Positions 44,301 through 52,046 of a stretch of 64,000 bases of DNA are shown piece after piece. This stretch comes from Hymenobacter sp. YC55. GTDB taxonomy: Bacteria > Bacteroidota > Bacteroidia > Cytophagales > Hymenobacteraceae. Each line of letters starts with the position of its first letter. Within the stretch, counting starts at the first letter, position 1. The DNA lies in contig NZ_JARNTX010000002.1 in the NCBI RefSeq assembly GCF_029433095.1, positions 1,116,001 through 1,180,000 of the forward strand, in the 5' to 3' direction. The notes under the pieces were generated by a model that was not told the origin of the DNA, searched no databases, and saw nothing but the letters and a program-made list of their open reading frames with translations. The translations under genes and the position numbers were made by a program.

Positions 44301-47300
44301 CAAAACGGAGCAACGGTTCACGCTCTACACGGCCACGGCTTCTACGTTGCCTGTACCCACGCCCAACTGGTTTGTGAGCTTACAAGACAGCGTGGCGCCC
44401 GGCAAGGTCGCACGCTTCCTGGTGGGTAGTTCTGAGGACGGGGCGCGTCTGCTGCTGGAAGTGGAGGCTAAAGGCGAAACGCTGCGCCACGAGTGGCTAA
44501 CGCTGCAAGCTGGAGAGCAGCGCACGGTGGAAATTCTAGCCCCCGCTACGCTCGAGGGAGCTCAGCTTTACGTTCATCTCACGCAAGTGCGCGACAATCG
44601 CCTGTACACCCACCTAGCCAACGTACAGGTAGCCACGCCGCCCGCCCCACTTGTGCTCAGCATTGCTACTTTCCGCGATAAGCTGCAGCCCGGCCAGAAA
44701 GAAACCTGGCGCGTTACCATTCACCAAACTAGCGGTAAATCGGCCAAAGCTGAACTGCTGGCCTCTTTGTACGATAAGTCGTTGGACGCATTTCGCCCGC
44801 ATGATTTCGCTGAGCTTGCCTTCCCAAGTTCGTATTACCCTCCTGCGCTGGCTTGGAACAATCGGTTTGGGACGCGCGAGTCGAATAGCTTGCGTAGCGA
44901 AACCTCGTCGTTTCTGTACCGGAGGAGAAGCTTGGCTTATCCTCACTTAAATATGTGGGGGTATAAAGGGCAGGACGTTGGAAGTGATGTATCGGCAGGC
45001 CTTTATGGCACTGAGGTAGGACAAAGCGTGGTACAGGAAGTGGTGGAAAATAAAGTGTATTCCAATCCCCCTGCTGGTAGCCCCCGAGTTGTCATTCGGG
45101 GCTCTGTTGCTAGAGCGGCGCCAGATCCAGTTGCAGCAGCTATAGCACGGGACGTGGCAGCCAATCCAGAGCATCTCAACGAAATGGTAACCGTGGGGTA
45201 TGGAACCCCGAAATCTGCCCCCCAGCCCAACCTCTCCGGCGTCCAAGCCCGCAAAGACTTCCGCGAGACGGCCTTCTGGCTACCCGACCTGCGCACCAAC
45301 GCCCAAGGCGAAACCATACTGGAGTTTCAGATGCCCGAAGCCGTAACGCGCTGGCAACTGCTGGCCCTGGCTCACGATCAGCAGCTGCACTCCGGCCTGC
45401 TGCGCCGCGAACTGGTTACGCAAAAGCAGTTGCAAGTGACACCCAATGCCCCGCGCTTCTTCCGCGAAGGCGACCAGCTTATGCTCACCGCCAAGCTTAG
45501 CAACCTCACCGACCAGCCTTTGCGCGGCACGGCTCAGCTTTTCTTGCTCGACGCCCGTACCCAGCAGCCCCTCGACAGCAAGGTGCTGAAGAGCCCAGCC
45601 CAGCTGAAGTTCGAGTTGAAAGCCAACCAAAGCAGCGCCATCGGCTGGAGCCTTGCCATCCCCGAAACCGCTGAGGGCCAAGTGCCGCTCGAAGCCATAA
45701 CCTACCGCGTGGTAGCTAGTGGCCAGTTGCCAGGCGAGGAAAAGAAATCAAAGAAACAGCGCCGGCAGAATAAACCGACAACCGGCAACGCGCCACTGCC
45801 CACTGTACAAGACGGCGAAGAAAACACGTTGCCGGTGCTGCCCAACCGCCTGCTCGTAACCGAGAGCTTGCCCTTGCCAATTGTAGGACCAGCTACGCGG
45901 GAGTTCGAGCTCAAAAAGCTGACTAGCACCACGTCGCCCACGCGCCGCAACTACTCGCTCACGCTGGAAATGACGCAAAACCCCGCTTGGTACGCCGTGC
46001 AGGCCCTGCCGTACCTGATGGAGTACCCCTATGAGTGCTCCGAGCAGGTGTTCAGCCGCCTATACGCCAACCTGCTTGCCGCTAAGATTCTGGCTAGTAA
46101 TCCGCGGTTCAAAACCGTGCTAGCCGAGTGGAACCGTGCCGCCCAGGCCGGCGACAAAGTGGCCCTTACCAGCAAACTGGAGCAGAATCAGGAGCTAAAA
46201 AACCTGCTGCTTCAGGAAACACCGTGGGTGCGCGACGCGCAGTCCGACACCGAGCGGATGCGCCGCCTCACCGAGTTGTTCGACGAAACTCGTTTGCAAG
46301 CCGAAACCACCCGTGCTCTTACCAAGCTAGCCAAGATGCAGCAGCCAAACGGCGCTTTCCCTTGGTTCGAGCGGATGCCCGACGATCGGTACATCACTCA
46401 GCTTATTGTGGCTGGCTTTGGCAAGCTGCAAAAGCTGGGGGCATTGAACATCCAGCAAAACCCCCAAGCCCGGCGTGTTGTCAACCAAGCACTAGCCTAC
46501 CTCGACGGCCGGCTCCAGCGCGACTACGACGAACTGCGCCGCCAGAATGATGTGGACTTGAAGCAAAACCACGTGTCCGACCTGCAGATTCAGGCGCTGT
46601 ATGCCCGCAGCTTCTGGACCACGCAGTCGGTGGAACGGGCCACGCAGCCGGCTTTAACCTACTACCAGCAGCAGGCCGCTACGTTCTGGAAAAGCGAGAC
46701 ACGCTACCTTCAGGCGCAGATTGCGCTGGCCCTACACCGCCAAAAAGTGCAGCCCACGGCCGTGAAAGACATCTTTGTGGCCCTCACCGAAAACGCCTTG
46801 CACAGCGAAGAACTCGGCATGTACTGGAAAGAGGTGCGCGGTGGCTACTACTGGCGCGAGGCGCCCACCGAAACGCAAGCCACTCTTATCGAAGCCTTCG
46901 ACGAGGTGCGCAACGACCAGAAAGGGGTGGATGAAATGAAACTGTGGCTGCTCAAGCAGAAGCAAACCCAGAACTGGACCAGCACCCGCGCCACCGCCGA
47001 TGCCTGCTACGCCCTGCTGCTGCGCGGCTCCGACTGGCTGCAGCCCACCCAGCCTATTCAAGTGACGATAGGAGGGAAGGCGGTAGTGCCAGGCAGCCAG
47101 CAAGCTGGTACGGGCTACTTTAAAACCACGTTCCCGGTGGCGGAAATCAAGCCGACGCAGGGTAAAGTGGTAGTCAAGAAAACCGATGCTGGCGTGGCGT
47201 GGGGCGCTATGTACTGGCAATACTTCGAGCAACTCGATAAAATCACGCCTGCTGCCACGCCGCTGCAGCTAGAGCGGCAGCTCTACCGCGAGCAGCGCAC

Positions 47301-47688
47301 CACTGGCGGGCCCATACTGGAGCGCCTCACGGCTACCTCACCGCTGCGCGTAGGCGACGTGCTAGTGGTGCGCCTGGTGTTGCGCTCCGAGCGAGACCTA
47401 GAGTACGTGCATCTCAAAGACCAGCGCGCCGCCGGCCTCGAACTCATCGGCCAGACTTCCAGCTACCGCTACCAGTCCGGCCTTGGCTACTACGAAAGCC
47501 CGCGCGATGCGGCCACCAACTTTTTTATTAGCTACTTCCCCAAAGGCACGCACACATTCGAGTACCGCCTGCGCGCCACCCAAAGCGGCGATTTTTCCGG
47601 CGGCCTTAGCCAAATTCAATGTCTCTACGCCCCGGAGTTTACGGCCCATTCTGCCGGTAGCCGGGTGCAGATTGCCCCCCAGCCATAG
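41392..47688 (+). CDS. Alpha-2-macroglobulin-family protein with thioester motif
   Basis: 2098 residues. Signal peptide (MRFFLVSLFALLMLFTAGSS). A helical N-terminal part (to about 350) is followed by macroglobulin domains, including MG2 at about 605-700 (FLYTDRAIYRPGQTLYFKG). The A2M domain begins about 1290 (RETAFWLPDLRTNAQGETILEFQMP). The thioester motif CSEQ is at about 1549 (YPYECSEQVFSRL), followed by the alpha-helical toroid (LAKMQQPNGAFPWFERMPDDRYIT) and a receptor-binding-like C-terminus. Between about 1180 and 1290 lies an unusual segment with a SusC-like motif (NEMVTVGYGTPKS). Bacterial macroglobulins are thought to trap proteases in the periplasm or at the surface. No PBP1C gene adjoins, unlike the Proteobacterial pairing. 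Confidence 0.93.
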   Translation: MRFFLVSLFALLMLFTAGSSAPTPPGSGGNAAAWKRIDQLLSKDQSTSAAKLLEPLYQQARQRQDAPEYLRALLYKLRLLDAKEEEADEKAIALVEADLKTAKFPAKPILHSLLAQLYTTYYNRHRYQLHNRTTQAVTNPTDASAADVRTWDAAHFGSAIVQHYQASVADELRRQQQLQLKTLGYAIRGGNTEGRALRPTLYDLLAHRVVDNLQNDEFYVTRPADQFELKSPVLFGSAADFARLPLQAPKADSLNGQFYALRVLQQLTTFRLTDSKNLAALADVDLKRLRFVQQYTTLANKDSLYQAALARTAEVYKALPTSTEVLLELANHFSETEPAKAREITLQAEKRFPDSYGAQQARVLRQRLEAAELRFTTEEVVLPQQPWLMRLNVRNAAQLYAKAYRVTIAQEIRRLSQGNYYQESDLLTAYARALTAKPAATWVLTMPGPADYKNHTVQHSGPALPVGHYLVVLSSTDENPTKKQEGVTTAYARLSVSELSELRRSSVKQNGAEMLVLHRQSGQPLAGVQALPLLQYYDQKAKSYKQRRGDAQTSTAEGQVQIPVAQLVENNTVLRAVLFSRGADSLLVQDGGYYGPRQPRSAELPQRHTFLYTDRAIYRPGQTLYFKGILTETLTGKSRLLTKQPVTVRLVDVNNQTVQTLSFTTSDYGSFHGSVVLPTSLLNGEMSLHVDYGEAHFAVEDYKRPTFQVTFEPVAGTPVLGKEVVVRGKATAYAGQPVDGARVQYRVTRRAFWPMFGRAYNRYIPNQGGEVEIINGTAQTDSAGGFEVKFTAKGEAQGQAKRSPWSPGYVFEVTADVTDAAGETRTGQQLINLGSQVLTLRLDVPEQLNREQLPPLQLFSTNATGEARPARGQLRLYRLAPPARSLRPRMWDRPEREALSREEFKRQFPLDAYANEDNDSTWVRTLVLTQEFNTEKSPLLADLSAPVEQQAPGRYLLEATAPAEAGVPAAKTEQRFTLYTATASTLPVPTPNWFVSLQDSVAPGKVARFLVGSSEDGARLLLEVEAKGETLRHEWLTLQAGEQRTVEILAPATLEGAQLYVHLTQVRDNRLYTHLANVQVATPPAPLVLSIATFRDKLQPGQKETWRVTIHQTSGKSAKAELLASLYDKSLDAFRPHDFAELAFPSSYYPPALAWNNRFGTRESNSLRSETSSFLYRRRSLAYPHLNMWGYKGQDVGSDVSAGLYGTEVGQSVVQEVVENKVYSNPPAGSPRVVIRGSVARAAPDPVAAAIARDVAANPEHLNEMVTVGYGTPKSAPQPNLSGVQARKDFRETAFWLPDLRTNAQGETILEFQMPEAVTRWQLLALAHDQQLHSGLLRRELVTQKQLQVTPNAPRFFREGDQLMLTAKLSNLTDQPLRGTAQLFLLDARTQQPLDSKVLKSPAQLKFELKANQSSAIGWSLAIPETAEGQVPLEAITYRVVASGQLPGEEKKSKKQRRQNKPTTGNAPLPTVQDGEENTLPVLPNRLLVTESLPLPIVGPATREFELKKLTSTTSPTRRNYSLTLEMTQNPAWYAVQALPYLMEYPYECSEQVFSRLYANLLAAKILASNPRFKTVLAEWNRAAQAGDKVALTSKLEQNQELKNLLLQETPWVRDAQSDTERMRRLTELFDETRLQAETTRALTKLAKMQQPNGAFPWFERMPDDRYITQLIVAGFGKLQKLGALNIQQNPQARRVVNQALAYLDGRLQRDYDELRRQNDVDLKQNHVSDLQIQALYARSFWTTQSVERATQPALTYYQQQAATFWKSETRYLQAQIALALHRQKVQPTAVKDIFVALTENALHSEELGMYWKEVRGGYYWREAPTETQATLIEAFDEVRNDQKGVDEMKLWLLKQKQTQNWTSTRATADACYALLLRGSDWLQPTQPIQVTIGGKAVVPGSQQAGTGYFKTTFPVAEIKPTQGKVVVKKTDAGVAWGAMYWQYFEQLDKITPAATPLQLERQLYREQRTTGGPILERLTATSPLRVGDVLVVRLVLRSERDLEYVHLKDQRAAGLELIGQTSSYRYQSGLGYYESPRDAATNFFISYFPKGTHTFEYRLRATQSGDFSGGLSQIQCLYAPEFTAHSAGSRVQIAPQP

Positions 47689-47894
47689 CCTTGTGTACGC
47701 CTTGCGGGTGGGGCTAGCGGCCGCCTCAATTGCGGCAACTTGGCATGGCTTGTAGATCCTGAAAAGGGTAAAGCGCTGCCTTATAAAACTAGGTTTGTAA
47801 ACATTGCTAAATAACCTGTAACCTCCTAAGTGCGTGTTAGTCAGAGGTAATTCGTTGGGGTGTTTATAAACACTATATAGAGAATCCCAACTAG

Positions 47895-47902
47895 TAACTT
47901 TG
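47895..47902 (+). promoter_or_regulatory. Upstream TAACTTTG box
   Basis: TAACTTTG is an exact TAnnTTTG match on the plus strand, 62 bases before the ATG at 47965 and 40 bases before an identical box. It may be a second promoter for the same small gene. Confidence 0.45.
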
Positions 47903-47911
47903 TGTGCAACG

Positions 47912-47942
47912 TTGATTTTGCCCATCTTCGGCGGTAACTTTG
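47912..47942 (+). promoter_or_regulatory. Bacteroidota-type promoter of the basic-tail secreted protein gene
   Basis: TTG (47912-47914), 20-base spacer, TAACTTTG (47935-47942): a good -33/-7 pair. Predicted start near 47948, leaving a leader of about 17 bases. Confidence 0.7.
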
Positions 47943-47964
47943 CCCCCTCATTAGACAACCGCAT

Positions 47965-48399
47965 ATGAAGATACGACTGATGATAGGGCTGGTTGGTTTG
48001 CTGCTCAGCAGCGCTCCGGTACTAGCCCAAAGCGACAAAAATGCAGCTTCTATCACGCCGACTACCCTTCCCGGCGAGGAGAATCTTTCAGTTCAAGAGC
48101 GTGCCGAGCGCGACTTTCTAATGCCTGTACGTCGCAAGCAGGCGGCGGCTCTCAAACACGTTGCGGAGCAGGAAGCTGCGGCTACGCAAACCGCCACCGA
48201 GATGCTGGCACATACTCCTGAGCTGACGGAAGAAACCAAGGTTCCGGAAGTGCTTGCCGCTCCTAAAGCAGCCGCCACACGTCGTACCTACCACCGCAGT
48301 TCCTCACGCAGCCACGCCAGCCGCAAAAAAACGGTACACCGTTCCTCGGGTAGCAAAAGCAAATCCACTGCTAAGAGACGCAGCACCCGTCGTCGCTAG
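47965..48399 (+). CDS. Small secreted protein with histone-like basic tail
   Basis: 144 residues. Signal peptide MKIRLMIGLVGLLLSSAPVLAQ. The middle (about 23-100) is acidic/Ala-rich and helical, with QERAERDFLMPVRRKQAAAL. The last 40 residues are almost all Arg, Lys, Ser, Thr and His (RTYHRSSSRSHASRKK, then SKSKSTAKRRSTRRR), like a histone H1-type or nucleic-acid-binding tail, but on an exported protein. No known domain. A promoter and a strong terminator bracket it, so it is a single-gene unit. Function unknown; binding of polyanions (DNA, LPS, acidic glycans) is conceivable. Confidence 0.75.
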   Translation: MKIRLMIGLVGLLLSSAPVLAQSDKNAASITPTTLPGEENLSVQERAERDFLMPVRRKQAAALKHVAEQEAAATQTATEMLAHTPELTEETKVPEVLAAPKAAATRRTYHRSSSRSHASRKKTVHRSSGSKSKSTAKRRSTRRR

Positions 48400-48416
48400 C
48401 AGAACGCATATAGAAC

Positions 48417-48458
48417 AAACAGAAGCGGCAACCCGAATGGGTTGCCGCTTCTGTTTTT
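48417..48458 (+). terminator. Intrinsic terminator
   Basis: AAACAGAAGCGGCAACCC (48417-48434), GAAT loop, exact right arm to 48456, then T-run. It begins 18 bases after the stop of the small secreted protein gene. Confidence 0.93.
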
Positions 48459-48551
48459 GAGTACGTTTAAATTGGTTTTTCAAGGCAACCAGAATGTGGT
48501 TGTAGTAGCCATAAATGAGTGATTTTACCTATTCACGCCATCATCCAGGCC

Positions 48552-48663
48552 GTCATGCTGAGCATGTGGCGCATCAAGCCAGGGACCGAAGCATCTCGCG
48601 TGCTGATGTTGTGGTACTAAACTCAACGAGTCGAGCGAGATGCTTCGGCAAGCTCAGCATGAC
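48552..48663. repeat. Palindromic intergenic repeat, GTCATGCTGAGC type
   Basis: Left parts GTCATGCTGAGC (48552-48563) and CCGAAGCATCTCGC (48586-48599), right parts GCGAGATGCTTCGG (48635-48648) and GCTCAGCATGAC (48652-48663), exactly complementary. The left arm has a 22-base stretch where the right has 3 bases, so one arm appears altered. It occupies most of the 260-base space between the terminator at 48.4 kb and the GH2 stop; the rest shows nothing. Confidence 0.85.
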
Positions 48664-48720
48664 AGTTACTTTGCTTGTTGTCAACACAGCATAGTCGGAG
48701 GCTTCAGACTATAGCCATGT

Positions 48721-50541
48721 CTACTTCAGCTTCCAGTCTGCATAGAACTTCTGGAGGGTGTAGAACGCCTTTTTTCGTTCGCCACGGTCGGAAATCAGGC
48801 CTTTGCGGTTCCAATAGTCTTGGATGCCGGGTAGTGGGCGGCGGGGCGAGCGGAAATCGGCTAATATCCAGGGGGTGACGCCACGCAGGAAGGGAATGCG
48901 CTTGATCATGGCCAGTTGGTGCTGGTAGAAGTTGTCTTGGAACTCCTCCGTGAAGCGGGCCGTGGCTGCGCCGTGCATACCCGCCACGCAGTCGGCGCCG
49001 GTTTCGCTGATGACAAGGGGCTTGTCGTAAGTAGTTTTCCAGGTTATGTTGTCGCAGTCCTCAATCTTGCGGCTGTACCACCCGATGTACTCGTTGCAGC
49101 CCAGCACGTCGAGGTACTGGCCCAGCGGGTCGTCGATCATCATGGTGTTTTCGGTGGCGTTGTGCACTTCCAGCGCGGCCGTAATGAGGCGGGTGTTGTC
49201 GAACTGGCGGGCCGTTTCGATCTGGCTCTTCAAGAAGTTCAGGCGGCTGTCGCTGAGCGGCGTTTCGTTGGCCATCGACCAAAGCACCACCGACGCCTTA
49301 TTTTTATCCCGCGTAATCATCTCCGTAAGCTGCTGCTTGGCATTAGCGAGCGTAGCCGGATTGGCCCAATCGATGGTCCAGTACACCGGAATTTCCGACC
49401 ACACCATGAGGCCCATTTTGTCAGCTAGGCGGGTCATGTTTTCGTTGTGCGGGTAGTGCGCCAGGCGCACGTAGTTGCAACCTAGTTCCTTGGCCCAACC
49501 AAGTAAGGTTTGCGCGTCTTCCATGCTGTAGGCCCGGGCACCGCGGGTCGGCATTTCCTCGTGAATGCAGATGCCTTTGAGCAGCACCGGCTTTTTGTTG
49601 AGCAAAATATCAGCGCCTTTGGTTTCGATGCTGCGGAAGCCGATTTCATCTTCCACGGTTTCGCTGCCGCTCGTAATCTGCACCTTGTACAGCTTTGGGC
49701 TTTCCGGCGACCATAGTTTCAGCTTGGCGTTGCTCGTCAGCTTCACCATGCCGCTGGCATCGGGAGTGCCGGTGAGCTTCACTTTAGCTTCCGGGATGCT
49801 GACCGTGACGGGTTGGGGGCTAGTGCCGTTGGTTTTCACCCACACATCCAGCTTGTTGAGGCTGCCTTTGGCGAGTTGTACGGTGTAGTCTTCCACAAAG
49901 GTGGCGGGCACTTCCACCAGCTTCACGTCGCGCGTGATGCCGCCGTAGTTCCACCAGTCGGTGTTGGGCGTGGGCACGGCTTCCTTCAGGCGCTTGTCGT
50001 CGGCCTTCACTACCAGAAAGTTGCCTTTCTCCTGTAGCAAGTCCGTGACTTCCATGTTGAACGGCGTGAAGCCGCCTACGTGGCGGCCAATCTTCTTGCC
50101 GTTGAGGTACACATGCGCATCGTAGTTGACGGCGCCAAAGTGCACGAACACGCGGTTGGTGGCAGCTTTCTTGGTGTAGTCGAAGGCCTTCTTGTACCAG
50201 ATGGTGCCTTCGTAGAGCTTCAGATCCTCACGCTGCGAGTTCCAGTCAGAAGGCACATACAGCTCGTCGGACGTATCGAAGTTGTATTCCACTAGCTCCG
50301 TGGCATCCTTGGCCTTGCGGTCCTTAAAGAAACCGTTCGGATCTTCGGTCATGCGGTAGCTGTAGAAGCCGGTTTCGTAGGGGTCGACGATGATTTTCCA
50401 CTTACCGTTCAGGCTAGTGGTAGCCCGGTGGTCGATGTTGGTAATCAGGCTGGCTGTTTGAGCAAACGTCTGGCCCCAACTGAAGCTTAGCAGCGCCAGC
50501 AGTACACAGAATATCCTTGATTTCGAGGAATGATAATTCAT
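48721..50541 (-). CDS. GH2-family glycosidase, beta-glucuronidase-like
   Basis: 606 residues from ATG 50541, which gives signal peptide MNYHSSKSRIFCVLLALLSFSWGQTFAQ; a longer frame to 50583 lacks one. GH2 order: sugar-binding jelly roll (SDWNSQREDLKLYEGTIWYKK), Ig-like domain, then the TIM barrel with GICIHEEMPTRGAR, acid/base Glu in WSMANETPL and nucleophile Glu in VISETGAD. Near the C-end WNRKGLISDRG contains the N-x-K motif that in beta-glucuronidases holds the carboxylate of a uronic acid. So glucuronic or related uronic acid is the likely substrate end-group. Last gene of the susC-susD-GH105-GH2 unit; 76 bases separate it from GH105. Confidence 0.9.
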   Translation of the reverse strand: MNYHSSKSRIFCVLLALLSFSWGQTFAQTASLITNIDHRATTSLNGKWKIIVDPYETGFYSYRMTEDPNGFFKDRKAKDATELVEYNFDTSDELYVPSDWNSQREDLKLYEGTIWYKKAFDYTKKAATNRVFVHFGAVNYDAHVYLNGKKIGRHVGGFTPFNMEVTDLLQEKGNFLVVKADDKRLKEAVPTPNTDWWNYGGITRDVKLVEVPATFVEDYTVQLAKGSLNKLDVWVKTNGTSPQPVTVSIPEAKVKLTGTPDASGMVKLTSNAKLKLWSPESPKLYKVQITSGSETVEDEIGFRSIETKGADILLNKKPVLLKGICIHEEMPTRGARAYSMEDAQTLLGWAKELGCNYVRLAHYPHNENMTRLADKMGLMVWSEIPVYWTIDWANPATLANAKQQLTEMITRDKNKASVVLWSMANETPLSDSRLNFLKSQIETARQFDNTRLITAALEVHNATENTMMIDDPLGQYLDVLGCNEYIGWYSRKIEDCDNITWKTTYDKPLVISETGADCVAGMHGAATARFTEEFQDNFYQHQLAMIKRIPFLRGVTPWILADFRSPRRPLPGIQDYWNRKGLISDRGERKKAFYTLQKFYADWKLK

Positions 50542-50617
50542 TGAGTCCGACTTGGTGTAAGAAAGTAAGGAGCCAGGACCCACCGGGGGTGAGCTCCGGC
50601 TCGGTACCCGTTATGCG

Positions 50618-51757
50618 CTACTTGAGTTTGATAACTTCGGAGCCAGCCAGTAGGAAGGCACCGGTGCCATACACTTCCCAACTCTCCGCCGAGAAGTCGC
50701 GGCGCGGGTCGGCACCAATGGGCTGCACCCAGCCCACACGGCCATCTTCCGAGACCAGACCGTTCAGGGCTACCCAAGCCTTTTGCACGGCTGGCTGGTA
50801 GGTTGCTTTGTCCAGCAGGCCCTGGTTGATGCCCCAGGCCAGGGCATAGCAATCAAAACCTGAGCCCGACGCTTCCCCACCGGGATAAGCCTGCGGGTCG
50901 AGCAAGCTCGAGCGCCAGAGGCCGTCGGGTTGCTGTAGGCTTAGCAGGCGGGCGCTCATCTCCTTAAAGATGGTGGTGTAGAAGGGACGAGTGGGGTGGG
51001 TCTGGGGTAGCTCATTGAGCAGTTGCACCAGGCCGCCCATCACCCAGCCGTTGCCCCGGCTCCAGAAGATACGCTTGCCATTGCTTTCCTTTTTGCCTTC
51101 CCCAGATTCGCTCCACAAGTAGCCAGCGTCGCGGGCGAAGAGGTGCTCTTGGTGGTTGTAGAGGTGCCGGTACGTCTGTTGGTAGAGCGAGTCGTTGAAG
51201 GTCAGGTACGAGGGGTCTTTCTGGATGGCCCCCAGCTTGGCTAGCACCGGCGGGCCCATAAACAGTGCGTCGCACCACCACCAGGTCAGGCCGTGCTCGC
51301 GCACCTCGCGCCCGGTCACGCGGCGCAGCTTGGCCACCGTATCAATGGTGGCTTGAATCATACGCTGGTCTTTCTTGAGGCGGTAGAGGTTGAGGTAGGT
51401 CTGGCAGATGGCAATATCGTCGGCGTGGTCGTAGCGCGGACCGGGGCGCCACTTGTTTCGCTCGCCCATAGCCATCAGCGAATCCAGAATCAGCTTGGAC
51501 TTGGTGGTTTCGTAGGCCGCAAACACGCCCGAGTAGAAAGCGCCGTTGGTCCAGTCGGTGCCGCTGTGCTTGGGGTGCGCCAGTTGCCACTGGGTGGCTT
51601 TCAGCAGTTGCTTTTTGATGAACTTGGGCTGGAAAAAACGCTTGTCGTCCGCTTTCGGTGCGGGCGCCTCGGTTCCGGCATCAACTAAGTGAGTTCCGCC
51701 AAGCATTAGGCCCAGCAGACCGACCCGAAACAAGCGCCAGGTAGTAGAAATAGTCAT
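50618..51757 (-). CDS. GH105/GH88-type unsaturated uronyl hydrolase
   Basis: 379 residues from ATG 51757 with a signal-like N-terminus (RVGLLGLMLGGTHLVDAG). The (alpha/alpha)6 barrel pattern is seen: GALF/NGAFYSGVFAAYETT, YDHADDIAICQTYLNLY with an Asp pair, TWWWCDALFMGPPVLAKLG with the catalytic-type Asp of YteR-like enzymes, and FWSRGNGWVMGGLVQLL. These enzymes hydrate and remove the 4,5-unsaturated uronic acid left by polysaccharide lyases, for example on rhamnogalacturonan or ulvan fragments. Secreted, probably periplasmic. Between susD (289 bases upstream) and GH2. Confidence 0.9.
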   Translation of the reverse strand: MTISTTWRLFRVGLLGLMLGGTHLVDAGTEAPAPKADDKRFFQPKFIKKQLLKATQWQLAHPKHSGTDWTNGAFYSGVFAAYETTKSKLILDSLMAMGERNKWRPGPRYDHADDIAICQTYLNLYRLKKDQRMIQATIDTVAKLRRVTGREVREHGLTWWWCDALFMGPPVLAKLGAIQKDPSYLTFNDSLYQQTYRHLYNHQEHLFARDAGYLWSESGEGKKESNGKRIFWSRGNGWVMGGLVQLLNELPQTHPTRPFYTTIFKEMSARLLSLQQPDGLWRSSLLDPQAYPGGEASGSGFDCYALAWGINQGLLDKATYQPAVQKAWVALNGLVSEDGRVGWVQPIGADPRRDFSAESWEVYGTGAFLLAGSEVIKLK

Positions 51758-52046
51758 TACAAAAAGTTTGGTTGATAGCAGGTTCAAAACAACATGCGCA
51801 TTCTCCCAGCTTGGCATAGGGCCAGGGAAGGCGCTACCTCGCCTCGAAAATGCACTGCAATGTTACGTACTCGTGTGGAAGTGCCGACCGGACAAGGCAG
51901 ATGTTGGAGCGGCCGCTTGACTTACGATGCAGGTGAGACGCCGGTTATCGAGACGCAGGTACGGCTGCTCGCCTCCCTGCATCTCGATAAATAAAAGCTG
52001 GCGTATCCGGTAAGCTGACGAATACGCTATCCAACTGTTAGCGGTA
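51758..52046. other. Gap between susD and GH105
   Basis: 289 bases; the only frame is a 66-codon plus-strand one without support. The susD-side part has a stem-loop (52001-52027). No TAnnTTTG box for GH105 is evident, so it may be transcribed by read-through. Confidence 0.45.
52001..52027 (-). terminator. Weak hairpin after susD
   Basis: On the minus strand GCGTATTCG and CGGATACGC pair (one wobble) around a 9-base loop and are followed by CAGCTTTTATTTAT. It starts 20 bases after the susD stop and may partly terminate, so susC/susD could be more abundant than the enzymes. Confidence 0.55.

Noticed and set aside
45178..45246. Fusion of a TonB-dependent receptor into the macroglobulin gene
   Set aside because: Only the signature-like stretch is present; there is no full plug or barrel, so it is reported as a motif rather than a receptor.
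51794..51994. 66-codon plus-strand frame between susD and GH105
   Set aside because: Random-looking peptide, opposite orientation to the operon, no promoter box.
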